From UMGS1590 sp900552455 (GTDB lineage: Bacteria; Bacillota; Peptococcia; Peptococcales; Peptococcaceae), in NCBI GenBank assembly GCA_963931105.1, contig OZ007004.1, positions 620,001-684,000 on the forward strand: 64,000 nucleotides of DNA, in the 5' to 3' direction. A program made the position numbers and the translations under genes. A model generated the notes under the pieces. That model made no database searches. It was not told the DNA's origin and worked only from the letters and a program-made list of their open reading frames with translations. Positions 34,085 through 43,095 of the stretch are shown one piece after another; the stretch's first letter is position 1; the number at the start of each line of letters is the position of its first letter.

Positions 34085-34112
34085 AAAATCTCCGCAGGAT
34101 CCTGCGGAGATG
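34085..34112 (-). terminator. Terminator after the patB-type gene
   Basis: ATCTCCGCAGGATCCTGCGGAGAT, a perfect palindromic stem, followed on the minus strand by TTTTATG. Confidence 0.85.
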
Positions 34113-34116
34113 GCGT

Positions 34117-35322
34117 TCAATCGACGAAAACATAGCGAGCGAGCCGCGCAAACGCTTCCTCAACGCGGGCGCGCGGCAGCGCAAGATTCATGCGCAGATG
34201 GCAGGCGCCGTGAAACGGCCGACCATCCTGCACAATGACGCCGACATCCCAGGCTGCGCGCAAGATGTCGTCGATGCTGCGCCCATGCTGCGCGCACCAC
34301 TCGCTGCAATCGACAAAGAGCATATAGGTGCCCTGTGGATGCGCGGTGCGCACGCCTGAAAAATGCCGAGCGATAAAATCGCAGGCAAAATCCACGTTCC
34401 CGCCCAAAACCTGGCGCAGCTCATCGAGCCAAACCTGTCCGTCGTCGCTGTAGGCGCCAATGAGCGCGTGCATGGAGAGCACATTCATAGCGTTGTAATG
34501 ACTGAGGGACGCTTCCTTAGCGATGCGGTCGCGCAGCCAGGGATTGTAAATGATGTGGTAGCTGCCAACAAGGCCGGCAAGGTTAAATGTTTTCGACGGC
34601 GCATAGAGCGCGACTGTGCGCTGACGCGCATCCTCGCTCACTGACTGCGTCGGGATATGCTTGTAGCCAGGCAGCGTAAGATCGGACCAGATCTCGTCAG
34701 AAATAACGGCGACATCGTATTTTTCAAACAGCGCCATGGCGCGCGCCAATTCCCAGCGCTCCCAGACGCGACCACTCGGATTGTGCGGCGAGCAGAGAAT
34801 CGCTGCGTGAATGTGCTGGCTGGAAAGCTTCTCCTCCATGTCGGCGAAATCCATGCGCCAGATGCCCGCCTCGTCCAAAACGAGCGGCGAATGCACGATC
34901 TCGTAGCCGTTGTTTGCGAGCGTGCCGGTGAAACCGATGTACGTTGGCGAATGAACGAGCACCTTGTCGCCACGCGAGCAGAGCACAGCAAGCGCACTGG
35001 CGACGCCGCCGAGCACACCATTTTCGTAGCCGATCGCTTCCGGCGTCAGATCCTCCACGCCATTGCGCGTTTTCTGCCAGCGGATGATCGCGTCATAATA
35101 CGCATCGCTCGGCAGAAAATAGCCAAACGCCGGATGCGCAATGCGGCGCGCGATCGCCTCAGTGATCGTCGGCACCGTTGGAAAATTCATATCCGCCACC
35201 CACATCGGGATCGCATCAAAGCCTTCTTTCGGCGCGCCTGGAAACCCCGGCAGCCCCAGCGCATCCACCGCCATCGCATCCTTGCCGCGCCGCTCCATGA
35301 TCGTTGTAAAATCGTAAGTCAT
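34117..35322 (-). CDS. patB: MalY/PatB-type PLP aminotransferase (cystathionine beta-lyase)
   Basis: The 401-residue product has the MalY/PatB pattern: FDAIPMWVADMNFPTVPTI, ENGVLGGVASALAVL, CSPHNPSGRVW, VISDEIWSDLTLPG and the PLP lysine in YAPSKTFNLAGL. This class cleaves C-S bonds of cystathionine or cysteine conjugates. RBS GAGGAGG. It is monocistronic. Lyase versus aminotransferase cannot be decided from sequence. Confidence 0.9.
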   Translation of the reverse strand: MTYDFTTIMERRGKDAMAVDALGLPGFPGAPKEGFDAIPMWVADMNFPTVPTITEAIARRIAHPAFGYFLPSDAYYDAIIRWQKTRNGVEDLTPEAIGYENGVLGGVASALAVLCSRGDKVLVHSPTYIGFTGTLANNGYEIVHSPLVLDEAGIWRMDFADMEEKLSSQHIHAAILCSPHNPSGRVWERWELARAMALFEKYDVAVISDEIWSDLTLPGYKHIPTQSVSEDARQRTVALYAPSKTFNLAGLVGSYHIIYNPWLRDRIAKEASLSHYNAMNVLSMHALIGAYSDDGQVWLDELRQVLGGNVDFACDFIARHFSGVRTAHPQGTYMLFVDCSEWCAQHGRSIDDILRAAWDVGVIVQDGRPFHGACHLRMNLALPRARVEEAFARLARYVFVD

Positions 35323-35390
35323 CGTTCATCCTCCTCTGATCTCATTCCAGCTTAACGTCTGCACAGTAGCCTGTCAACAGCCACAGAAAA

Positions 35391-35421
35391 AGCGCCCGGA
35401 CGAAAATCTTCATCCGAGCGC
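35391..35421 (-). terminator. Terminator after GtrII-like gene
   Basis: GCGCtCGGATG/CGTCCGgGCGC stem, followed on the minus strand by TTTTTCTG. Confidence 0.75.
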
Positions 35422-35427
35422 CGTCCG

Positions 35428-37050
35428 TCAGTCGTTATGCTCCGGTTCTGCGTTCAATTTGACGACAACCACGCCGTCAATAATGACGATCGAGCCTTCC
35501 GCCGGATAATTTGGCATCGCCACAACCTCCGGTTTCGCCGCGATCTCGCGCGCCCATTCGCGCTTGTCCGCAACATTGTCCGACGAGTTTGTCAGATAAA
35601 CCTCGCCCGGATACGCCATGTAATACCGCAAAAATTCACCATAGCTGTATTTCGCGCGCAGCTGGCCAGCGTCCAGCACGCCCACCATCCAGAGCTCCGA
35701 AAGCTCAGGAATTTGCGCCGTAAAGCTCGACTCCGTCACCGAGCTGCCGGTGAGCACCAGCGTCATCCCCGGCGTGTAGCCCGGCGTCTGCTCAATAGCG
35801 CTGATCAGGCGGTTCGAATACGCCATGAGCTGATCGCGGCTGAGCGACATCTTGAGATAGGCTTTGTTGTCCGTCACCACGTAAGAATACGCCGTAAAGC
35901 TCATGCAGATCACGATCACCCAGCCTACAAACGTCGTCACGATCCGCCCCGTTCCGCCGAGCTCCGCCAGGTGCGCTTCTGCGTAGCTCGCCAGCGCCAG
36001 CGGCAGCACCAGCAGATAGATCGTGCCATAAAGCATGAGATCGTGCACCGCGCCGCCAGCGACCATCACATGGATGAGATCGCCCGCCAGCGGATAGAGC
36101 ACAGCCAGCACCATCGCCAAAAGCGCATGCCCCAGGCCGACCCCCTTGCGCGCAACGAGCGTCAACAGCAAAACCACCGCCATCACCAGCGCCACAACGA
36201 TCAGCGGCTTGGCAAAGGTGAAAAGCTGGCCCGTGCCGTTGTTCCAGAAATAACTGCCGTACTCCTGATAGCATTTGACAATGAGCGACGGCAGCTCGCC
36301 AAGCGAAAGATGGCCCATCTCAGAAATGCCCATATAATCCGTCAGGCCGCCAGCATTGCGCATCACCCAGCGCGCGATTACCATATACGCTGCGATCGCC
36401 ACGCCCAACGTCAGCACCATCTTTACACCACGCAGGAAAAGTCGTCCCAGCGAAAGCTCGCCATCCAGCGTGTCAAAGAGCAGCGCCCCGACCATCAGCA
36501 CCGCCGCCACCGGAAAATAGCTCTGGTAAATCCCCAGCGACAGGATCAGCGCCACCGCACCCAGCGGCAGACCCATGCGCGGCATCCGCGCCGCTGCATA
36601 CGCCGCAAACGACGCCAGAAACAGTCCAAAGAAATACGCATCCGCCGTGAACATATAGCTGAACGTCGCCGCCACCGTCGGATACGCCACCAAAAGCGTC
36701 ACCGTTATCAGTGCGCCGAGACGCCCCTGAATGCGCAGCAAGCTTACCGTAAAGCACGCCGTCAGCGCCAGGCAGAGCACAGAAAGCGCGCCGATCAGCC
36801 ACGGCATGCTGTACGTGCCATCCCAGCCCAGCACGATCGGCAAAAACCAGCGCCCAGACTGCGCGCCGTATTCACATTGCAGCAGATGATAGATATCGTC
36901 ATGATTGAGCAGGTCGTTCGTGAACGCGTACATGTGCGTGACCAGCCCCATGACCACCGCCATCACAAACGTCCAGCGAATCTGTCCCGGCACCTTCTGC
37001 CAAAAACGATCCGCCGCCACATTTGGCGACAACGAGCAATTTTCGTCCAT
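35428..37050 (-). CDS. Polytopic glucosyltransferase-domain (GtrII-like) membrane protein
   Basis: The 540-residue product starts at the ATG at 37050 behind AAGGAGG. It has about ten transmembrane helices and the GtrII-type signature near the start (NDLLNHDDIYHLLQCEYGAQSGRW), with the acidic pair in a loop after TM1, and a soluble C-terminal domain. GtrII proteins transfer glucose from a lipid carrier to surface glycans on the outer face of the membrane. No glycan operon surrounds it, so the acceptor is unknown. Confidence 0.8.
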   Translation of the reverse strand: MDENCSLSPNVAADRFWQKVPGQIRWTFVMAVVMGLVTHMYAFTNDLLNHDDIYHLLQCEYGAQSGRWFLPIVLGWDGTYSMPWLIGALSVLCLALTACFTVSLLRIQGRLGALITVTLLVAYPTVAATFSYMFTADAYFFGLFLASFAAYAAARMPRMGLPLGAVALILSLGIYQSYFPVAAVLMVGALLFDTLDGELSLGRLFLRGVKMVLTLGVAIAAYMVIARWVMRNAGGLTDYMGISEMGHLSLGELPSLIVKCYQEYGSYFWNNGTGQLFTFAKPLIVVALVMAVVLLLTLVARKGVGLGHALLAMVLAVLYPLAGDLIHVMVAGGAVHDLMLYGTIYLLVLPLALASYAEAHLAELGGTGRIVTTFVGWVIVICMSFTAYSYVVTDNKAYLKMSLSRDQLMAYSNRLISAIEQTPGYTPGMTLVLTGSSVTESSFTAQIPELSELWMVGVLDAGQLRAKYSYGEFLRYYMAYPGEVYLTNSSDNVADKREWAREIAAKPEVVAMPNYPAEGSIVIIDGVVVVKLNAEPEHND

Positions 37051-37263
37051 CAACGCTCCTCCTTCATCAGGCGCCCAGCTCCCGCCACGCGCGAAAGATC
37101 ATATCATGCCATATTGTACCATATTTCCGCCCGCCGGTCTCTAGCGAAATAGCAACCATCGGAAAAAAGTTCACCATAATATTTGAGCGCCACCACAAAC
37201 AACACAGCCCTCGCAGCGCACCAAAATATCGCTGTGAAGGGCTGGATGGTTTATTCTGTTTTC

Positions 37264-39183
37264 TCACTCCAGCTCAAACGCACCGGTGTAGAGCTGGTAG
37301 TAGGTGCCGTGTTGAGCCATGAGTTCGTCGTGGGTGCCGCGTTCGATGATCTTGCCGTGATCGAGGACCATGACGACGTTGGCGTTTTGGATGGTAGAGA
37401 GTCGGTGGGCGATGACGAAGACGGTGCGTCCTTCCATGAGCGCGTCCATGCCGCGCTGGACGAGGGCTTCGGTGCGCGTATCGATGGACGAGGTTGCTTC
37501 GTCGAGGATCATCACCGGCGGATTGCTGACGGCGGCGCGAGCGATAGAGAGGAGCTGACGCTGTCCCTGGCTGAGTCCGGCGCCATCGCCGGCGAGGATG
37601 GTGTCGTACCCCTGCGGCAACATACGGATGAAGCCGTCGGCATTGGCGAGCTTTGCTGCGGCGATGCATTCTTCATCGCTGGCGGCCGGGTTGCCGTAGC
37701 GGATATTTTCCATGACGCTGCCGGTGAAGAGGTTGACATCCTGAAGTACGATGCCGAGGGAGCGACGCAGATCGTTCTTGCGGATTTTTTTGACGTCGAT
37801 GCCATCGTAGAGGATGGTGCCGTCGTCGATGTCGTAAAACCGATTGATCAGATTGGTGATGGTGGTTTTGCCTGCCCCGGTGGCGCCGACGAAAGCGACT
37901 TTCTGTCCAGGCTTAGCGTAGAGGGTGATGTCGTGGAGGATCTGCTTGGCTGGTGTGTAGCCGAAATTAACGTGCTCGAGTCGAACATCGCCGCGCAGGC
38001 GACGGTACTCAGCGCTGCCATTTTGCACACGCTTCCAGGCCCAGATGCCAGTGTGGTGATCGCTCTCGGCGAAGGAACCGTCTGCGTTTTCTGTGACATT
38101 GACAAGGACAACGCTGCCGTCGTCGATCTCGTCAGGTTCATCCATGAGCGCAAAAATGCGCGCGGCACCAGCGAGCGCTGTGATGATGGCGTTGAGCTGG
38201 CTGGAGATCTGCGTCACTGGCATGGTGAAATTGCGCGCGAGGGTGAGAAAGCTGGCGATCATGCCGACGGTCATCGGGCCAAAACCGCTGAGGCTGAGAT
38301 TGGTGACGCCGCCGATGGCCATGGCTGCGCCAACGAGGGCGACGACGATGTACTGGAGATAGCCGAAGCCGTTCATGATCGGCATCATGGCCATGGCGTG
38401 GCCGTTGGAAAGATAGGCGGCTTCTTCCCAGGCTTTGTTGCGGCGCTGCATTTCTTCCTTGGCTTTGTTCTCGTAGCCGAAAACCTTGACGACTTTTTCG
38501 CCGTTGATGATCTCTTCAACGTAGCCATCGAGGGCGGCGAGCGTGGTCTGCTGCTTCATAAAATACGGACCGGAAAGACCAGTGATGAAACCGGCGATCT
38601 TGATCACGCAAAAAATTCCGAGCACCATGAGAATGGTCAGCCAAACGCTAATGGTCAGCATGGAAACGAAAACGGTGACGAGTGTGAAGAACGAGCTCAC
38701 AGCTGCAGTGAAGGTCTGGCTCATCATCTGGCGCAGGGTGTCGACGTCGTTGGTGTAGAGGCTCATGACGTCGCCGTATTCGTGGCTGTCGAAATAACGG
38801 ATCGGCAGGCGCTGCATTTTAGCGAACATGTCGTTGCGCATGCGTTCCATGGTGCGCTGCGCGACGAAGGCCATGATCCAGCTGTAAGCCAGCGTGGCGA
38901 CGATGCCGCTGGCCAAAAGCAGACACATGCGGAAGATGGCGTGGAGCAGGCCGCTCATGTCGGGATCAGCAACGCCGATGAGCGGGGTGATGTAATCGTC
39001 GATGAGCGTGCGCAGAAAAAGCGAGCTTGCTGCAGAAGCGATGGCGCTGATCAGCACGCAGACGACGACAACTGCGAGCAGCGCTTTGTAGGCGCCAAAA
39101 TAATTGAGCAGCCGTTTCAGGGTATTTTTGTCGAAACTTTTGAGGGTTTTGCGCGAAAGCATCGGGCCGTGTCTTGGGCTCAT
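37264..39183 (-). CDS. ABC exporter half-transporter with canonical ATPase site (BmrD/TM288-like)
   Basis: The 639-residue product has six transmembrane helices (residues about 30-330), an ATPase domain with Walker A GATGAGKTT, signature LSQGQRQ, Walker B VMILDEATSSID with catalytic Glu, and the switch His (FVIAHRLST). Its ATG overlaps the partner stop by four bases, as in heterodimeric exporters of the BmrCD/MdlAB type. It supplies the competent catalytic Glu for the pair. Substrates are probably drugs or lipids. Confidence 0.93.
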   Translation of the reverse strand: MSPRHGPMLSRKTLKSFDKNTLKRLLNYFGAYKALLAVVVVCVLISAIASAASSLFLRTLIDDYITPLIGVADPDMSGLLHAIFRMCLLLASGIVATLAYSWIMAFVAQRTMERMRNDMFAKMQRLPIRYFDSHEYGDVMSLYTNDVDTLRQMMSQTFTAAVSSFFTLVTVFVSMLTISVWLTILMVLGIFCVIKIAGFITGLSGPYFMKQQTTLAALDGYVEEIINGEKVVKVFGYENKAKEEMQRRNKAWEEAAYLSNGHAMAMMPIMNGFGYLQYIVVALVGAAMAIGGVTNLSLSGFGPMTVGMIASFLTLARNFTMPVTQISSQLNAIITALAGAARIFALMDEPDEIDDGSVVLVNVTENADGSFAESDHHTGIWAWKRVQNGSAEYRRLRGDVRLEHVNFGYTPAKQILHDITLYAKPGQKVAFVGATGAGKTTITNLINRFYDIDDGTILYDGIDVKKIRKNDLRRSLGIVLQDVNLFTGSVMENIRYGNPAASDEECIAAAKLANADGFIRMLPQGYDTILAGDGAGLSQGQRQLLSIARAAVSNPPVMILDEATSSIDTRTEALVQRGMDALMEGRTVFVIAHRLSTIQNANVVMVLDHGKIIERGTHDELMAQHGTYYQLYTGAFELE

Positions 39184-40928
39184 TCTTCCAATCCCCCTTT
39201 CTGCTGAGATTCGTACACATCGCGATAGATCTCGCAGCTGGCGAGAAGTTCCTCGTGGGTGCCGCAGGCTTCCACGCGACCGTCGTCGAGCACGACGATC
39301 TGATCAGCGTGAGCCAGAGAGGAAACGCGCTGAGCGATGATGATCTTGGTGGTCGTCGGGATATATTCCCGCAGGCCTTGTTGAATGAGCGCGTCTGTGC
39401 GCGTATCCACAGCGCTGGTGCTGTCGTCGAGGATGAGGATCTTCGGCTGCTTCAAGAGGGCGCGGGCGATGCAGAGTCGCTGCTTCTGTCCACCGGAGAC
39501 ATTGGAACCGCCCTGCTCGATGTGGGTATCGTAGCCTTCTGGCATTTGATCGATGAATTCATCAGCGCAGGCGAGATGGGCAACGTGGCGAATCTCTTCG
39601 TCTGTGGCGTGCTCATTTCCCCAACGCAGGTTGTCGGCGATAGTGCCGGAAAAAAGCTCGTTTTTCTGCAGCACCATCGCCACCTCGCCGCGCAGCACAT
39701 CGAGATCGTAATCGCGCACGTCCACGCCGCCGACGAGCACACGCCCGTCGGTGACATCGTAGAGGCGCGGGATCAGCTGCACGAGCGAGCTTTTCGACGA
39801 GCCTGTGGCGCCGAGGATCCCCACTGTGCTGCCGGATGGGAACGTGAGATTGATATCTGAGAGCACGTCCTTGTCGCTCTCGTCGCGATAGTGGAAGCTG
39901 ACGTGCTCAAAGCGTACCTCTCCATTTTTCACCTGCATCACAGGCTCTGCCGGCGCAGCGATGGTGCTTTCTTCTGTGAGGATCTCATAAATGCGTTTCA
40001 CCGGCGCACTCGAAATAAGGATCATCACAAAAACCATCGAGAGCATCATCATGCTCATGAGGATCTGGATGGCGTAGGTGAAAAGCGCTGTCAGCGAACC
40101 GGTCGTGAGCCCAACTGCGGCGTCGTTGCCGCTGGCGATGATGGCTTCTGCGCCAAACCAGCTGATGAGCATCATGCATGTATACATGCTGATCTGCATG
40201 ACAGGACCATTCAGCGCGATGATGCATTCAGCGAGCGTGTACAATCTGCGAATGACCGCGCTCACAAGATTGAATTTTTTGATCTCGAACGCTTCCTGGT
40301 TGAACGATTTGACAACGCGAATGCCGCGCACGTCTTCCTGCACCACATTGTTGAGATTGTCGTAATTCGTGAAGATCTTGCCAAAGATCGGATAGGAGAA
40401 AAAGATGATGATCCCGAGCGCCACAGCCAAGATCGGCAGCGCCCAGAAAAAGATCGCCGAGATCTCGCGGTCAATGCTGAACGCCATGATCACCGCAAAG
40501 ATCATCATCATTGGTGAGCGCACCGCCATGCGGATCATCATATTGTAGGCGTTGCGCACGTAGGTGATGTCCGTCGTTAAACGCGTCACGATCGACGAGG
40601 TCGAAAACTTGTCGATGTTCGCGAAAGAAAATGTCTGCACCCGCGCGAACATATCCTCGCGCAGATTCGCAGAAAATCCTGCCGACGCGTAGGAGCCGCG
40701 ATACGCCGAGCCCACGCCCGTCGCACACTGGAGCGCTGCAAAAAGCAGCAACAGCCCGCCAAAGATCGCCACCTGGCGCATATCGCCTGCTTCGATGCCG
40801 CGATCGATGAGATAGCTCATCCAGAACGGGATAACGATCTCAAAGACGGCTTCGATCGCAGCGAGAAAGATCGTCTGAAACGTCGCCGCTTTATATTCTC
40901 GGACACTGCCGAGGATTGTTCTGATCAT
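39180..40928 (-). CDS. ABC exporter half-transporter with degenerate ATPase site (BmrC/TM287-like)
   Basis: The 582-residue product (ATG at 40928, RBS GGAGGG) has six transmembrane helices and an ATPase domain: Walker A GATGSSKSS, signature NVSGGQKQ and Walker B ILILDDSTSAVD. The catalytic Glu is Asp here and the switch His is Gln (IIAQRVSS), the hallmark of the non-catalytic half in heterodimeric exporters. Cotranscribed with the canonical half downstream. Confidence 0.93.
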   Translation of the reverse strand: MIRTILGSVREYKAATFQTIFLAAIEAVFEIVIPFWMSYLIDRGIEAGDMRQVAIFGGLLLLFAALQCATGVGSAYRGSYASAGFSANLREDMFARVQTFSFANIDKFSTSSIVTRLTTDITYVRNAYNMMIRMAVRSPMMMIFAVIMAFSIDREISAIFFWALPILAVALGIIIFFSYPIFGKIFTNYDNLNNVVQEDVRGIRVVKSFNQEAFEIKKFNLVSAVIRRLYTLAECIIALNGPVMQISMYTCMMLISWFGAEAIIASGNDAAVGLTTGSLTALFTYAIQILMSMMMLSMVFVMILISSAPVKRIYEILTEESTIAAPAEPVMQVKNGEVRFEHVSFHYRDESDKDVLSDINLTFPSGSTVGILGATGSSKSSLVQLIPRLYDVTDGRVLVGGVDVRDYDLDVLRGEVAMVLQKNELFSGTIADNLRWGNEHATDEEIRHVAHLACADEFIDQMPEGYDTHIEQGGSNVSGGQKQRLCIARALLKQPKILILDDSTSAVDTRTDALIQQGLREYIPTTTKIIIAQRVSSLAHADQIVVLDDGRVEACGTHEELLASCEIYRDVYESQQKGGLEE

Positions 40929-41026
40929 GGTTCGTCCCTCCATGTATGGTCAAAAAATAAACGACCTCTGCAAAGAAGCCGTCAGCGGCTGCGCGTGCAC
41001 ACAACCGCTATCATATAGTTTAACGA

Positions 41027-41066
41027 AAACGGCGGCAGAACGTCAATCGCTCTGCCGCCGTTTTTA
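41027..41066. terminator. Bidirectional terminator
   Basis: ACGGCGGCAGA..TCTGCCGCCGT long stem flanked by A and T tracts. Confidence 0.85.
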
Positions 41067-41072
41067 TCGATT

Positions 41073-41618
41073 CTAAAGATGCGCGATCGCCACTTCCGCC
41101 GTTACCGAGGGATTGTGGCGCACCGGATCAAAATAATCCGCCGTCGTGAAAAGAAACTGACACTTCACACGATCGCCCGCTCTGTAGCAGGCGCTGTCCG
41201 CCGGCACATCCACCGTCGCCACAAGCCGCCCACCAAGCTCCTCCAGCGTGCGACGACTGGCAGCATTATCCGGGTTGCAGGTGATGATACACTCACCCAG
41301 CCCCAACTCGTAAGCAAAATGCAGGAGCAGCCGCGTCGCCTTGAGCGCATAGTGATTGCCGCGATGCGGCCTGTAAACACGATAGCCCACATGTCCGGAA
41401 TAGGCGATCTCTGGATGCATTCCCACGCGCAGATCGCAATGTCCCAGCTCGCGGCGCATCTCCGTCGCATCAACGATCTTGAAAAAATAGCTCGGCAGCT
41501 CGCCAACATACGCCGATCCCCACTGATACTGTCGCAGCAACAGCTGGATCTCGCCGTCGCTGAGATGCGACGTGTCCTGTGCGCGCAACGGATGCAGCAG
41601 ATTTTTGAAAAATGCCAT
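41073..41618 (-). CDS. GNAT-family N-acetyltransferase
   Basis: The 181-residue product resembles the COG3981 acetyltransferases: HVGYRVYRPHRGNHYALKAT (acetyl-CoA loop with GNHYA) and ITCNPDNAASRRTLEELGG. A short N-terminal region LHPLRAQDTSHLSDGEIQLL precedes it. RBS GGGGGG. Monocistronic and followed by a terminator. Confidence 0.85.
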   Translation of the reverse strand: MAFFKNLLHPLRAQDTSHLSDGEIQLLLRQYQWGSAYVGELPSYFFKIVDATEMRRELGHCDLRVGMHPEIAYSGHVGYRVYRPHRGNHYALKATRLLLHFAYELGLGECIITCNPDNAASRRTLEELGGRLVATVDVPADSACYRAGDRVKCQFLFTTADYFDPVRHNPSVTAEVAIAHL

Positions 41619-41673
41619 GGAATCGTCCCCCCGATCCGTGTCGTTATCTGCATTGTACCATAAAATCAGGCAT

Positions 41674-41709
41674 AAAAAAACAGGCGCCAGGAGGAAAGCT
41701 GGGCGCCTG
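41674..41709 (-). terminator. Terminator of the ~460-nt RNA
   Basis: CAGGCGCC and GGCGCCTG stem with 13-base loop, then TTTTTTT on the minus strand. Confidence 0.88.
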
Positions 41710-42133
41710 TGAACTAAGGAGGACCAGGCGAGAGCAGCCTGGCGTGTGAAACCGCTTTTTGACCGTCGGAAATGATCCTTCTGTGCACAAAAGGCTCGGG
41801 CGTATGCATGACGGTTGCACCTGGGCAGCCCGGTTTTCCGCGATCACGGATGGCTGAGAAGCATCGCAGGTCCTCATTATGGCTATGGAATACAGCGGCG
41901 GCTGGACACCGCGGCATTCGTACAGAGAAGCGCCTGGCGACAGCGTCTGGAGCTACCGTCGCCACAGCGCGATTCTCTTTGTCCTACAATTGCAACCTTC
42001 TCATACAATCTCCTTCCGTAGGAAACGCAGCTGCAGCTCCAACCGGATCCGTGAACGGTGTCCCCTCCTATCACAGAGCGCCGGCCTCTATAGAGTGCTG
42101 CGTCAACAGAGGTGCGGTTCGTCGTCCTCTGTT
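41674..42133 (-). ncRNA. Structured noncoding RNA gene of about 460 nt, family not recognised
   Basis: No frame in this stretch has the codon bias of nearby genes. On the minus strand a consensus promoter (TTGCAA 42168-42163, 17 bases, TATAAT 42145-42140) points into it. The predicted RNA begins with a hairpin AACAGAGG/CCTCTGTT (42133-42104), has internal stems such as GGCGAC...GTCGCC (near 41960 and 41937) and ends in a strong terminator CAGGCGCC/GGCGCCTG (41709-41681) plus seven T. I looked for SRP, RNase P, tmRNA and T-box signatures and saw none. Confidence 0.65.
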
Positions 42134-42139
42134 AAACCT

Positions 42140-42168
42140 ATTATAGTACTATGTTATGCCCGTTGCAA
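42140..42168 (-). promoter_or_regulatory. Promoter of the ~460-nt RNA
   Basis: TTGCAA and TATAAT with a 17-base spacer on the minus strand. Confidence 0.75.
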
Positions 42169-42326
42169 GCATCTTTTTTCCTACATATTCAGTATCGTTT
42201 TGCAATCTCCTGCCAGCAACCGGAAAATACGGCAACAGCTTTCCTTATTATAAGGAAGAAAAACGTCACATTCACACCAAAAGCCGCATCAGCACGCGGT
42301 TTTCCAGCGCTTTGCACTGCGCGCGA

Positions 42327-42647
42327 TCAATGCCCACTCGTTGCCTTGAGACCGATGATGCCCACGAGAAGCAGGCACACAAAAATGGCGCGCAGAGGAA
42401 ACATCGCTTCCTTAAAAAGCAGCATGCCAACGACGACAGACCCCAGCGCGCCAATGCCTGTCCAGATCGCGTAGGCGGTGCCCATCGGCAGCGTTTTCAT
42501 GACATGGCTGAGCAGCCCAAAGCTCACAAGCATGCCAGCAATGGTCAGCGCCGTGTAGAAATGCTGCGTAAAACCGTGGGAGAGTTTCATACACGTCGCC
42601 CAGAAAACCTCAAACAATCCCGCAATAAGAAGATAGACCCAAGCCAT
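42327..42647 (-). CDS. SMR-family exporter, SugE/Gdx type
   Basis: The 106-residue product (ATG at 42647, RBS AAAGGAG) has four transmembrane helices and the SMR signature: AWVYLLIAGLFEVFWATCMK with the essential Glu in TM1 and AYAIWTGIGALGSVVVG in TM3. The FEVFWATCMKLSHGF pattern is that of SugE/Gdx guanidinium exporters rather than EmrE. An attenuator-like leader precedes it, in keeping with ligand-responsive control. Confidence 0.9.
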   Translation of the reverse strand: MAWVYLLIAGLFEVFWATCMKLSHGFTQHFYTALTIAGMLVSFGLLSHVMKTLPMGTAYAIWTGIGALGSVVVGMLLFKEAMFPLRAIFVCLLLVGIIGLKATSGH

Positions 42648-42675
42648 AGATTTTTCTCCTTTCTCTCTGCACAAA

Positions 42676-42765
42676 AGAAAAAGCGCCCCCTGCGCTGTAT
42701 CTTCTACGGCCTAACGATACAGCGCCGAAGCGCTCCGTGTTCACCCGGCGGCGAACAATTATTCT
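42676..42765 (-). promoter_or_regulatory. Attenuator-like (riboswitch-like) leader of the SMR gene
   Basis: The minus-strand leader has three mutually exclusive pairings: AGCGC-TTCG-GCGCT (42733-42720), a ten-base stem GCGCTGTATC/GATACAGCGC (42725-42692), and a terminator AGCGC-AGGGG-GCGCT (42696-42682) followed by TTTTTCTTTT. This is the layout of a terminator/antiterminator switch. SugE/Gdx genes are often under guanidine riboswitches, but I could not match the aptamer to a known guanidine class. Confidence 0.6.
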
Positions 42766-42771
42766 GGATCC

Positions 42772-42800
42772 ATCTTAGCAAAAGCGTGATCACCTGTCAA
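42772..42800 (-). promoter_or_regulatory. Promoter of the SMR gene
   Basis: TTGACA (42800-42795) and TAAGAT (42777-42772) with a 17-base spacer on the minus strand. Confidence 0.75.
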
Positions 42801-42837
42801 GAACGGGCGAAAATCTCTCGCGCAACGCGCCTTTCCC

Positions 42838-42866
42838 TTGTCACGCGCGCAATGTCATGCTATAAT
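42838..42866 (+). promoter_or_regulatory. Promoter of the SCIFF precursor gene
   Basis: TTGTCA and TATAAT with a 17-base spacer, about 36 bases before the start codon. Confidence 0.8.
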
Positions 42867-42901
42867 AATATAGTAAATCTATGCTGAAAGGGGTATTGGA
42901 A

Positions 42902-43042
42902 ATGTCCAAACATATCAAAACTATCAGCGCTCAGAAACTTCAGAAGACCCTGAAGACTGGCGGCTGCGGCGAATGCCAGACCTCTTGCCAATCCGCTTGC
43001 AAAACCAGCTGCACGGTTGGCAACCAAGTATGCAAGCACTAA
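42902..43042 (+). CDS. scfA: SCIFF (six-cysteine) ranthipeptide precursor
   Basis: A 46-residue ORF, MSKHIKTISAQKLQKTLKT followed by GGCGECQTSCQSACKTSC and TVGNQVCKH, is a nearly perfect SCIFF peptide: six Cys (22, 25, 29, 33, 37, 44) after a basic helical leader. These precursors are converted by a radical SAM maturase (ScfB/CteB) into thioether-bridged ranthipeptides, implicated in quorum-type regulation in Clostridia. RBS AAAGGGG. The maturase normally adjacent to it is absent from this window: the next gene is an MFS exporter, and the upstream gene is divergent. It has its own promoter and terminator. Confidence 0.95.
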   Translation: MSKHIKTISAQKLQKTLKTGGCGECQTSCQSACKTSCTVGNQVCKH

Positions 43043-43050
43043 TCCCATCC

Positions 43051-43084
43051 CGAGACCTGCCTGTGGCGCGGGTCTTTTCTTTTT
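43051..43084 (+). terminator. Terminator after the SCIFF gene
   Basis: AGACC/GGGTCT imperfect stem followed by TTTTCTTTTT. Confidence 0.75.
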
Positions 43085-43095
43085 CAAATGCAGTT

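Noticed and set aside
41674..42133. T-box, RNase P RNA, SRP RNA or tmRNA identity for the 460-base RNA
   Set aside because: None of their conserved sequences (T-box bulge, GAGGAAAGTCC, GGTCAGGTCCGGAAGGAAGC, tmRNA ends) is present on either strand.
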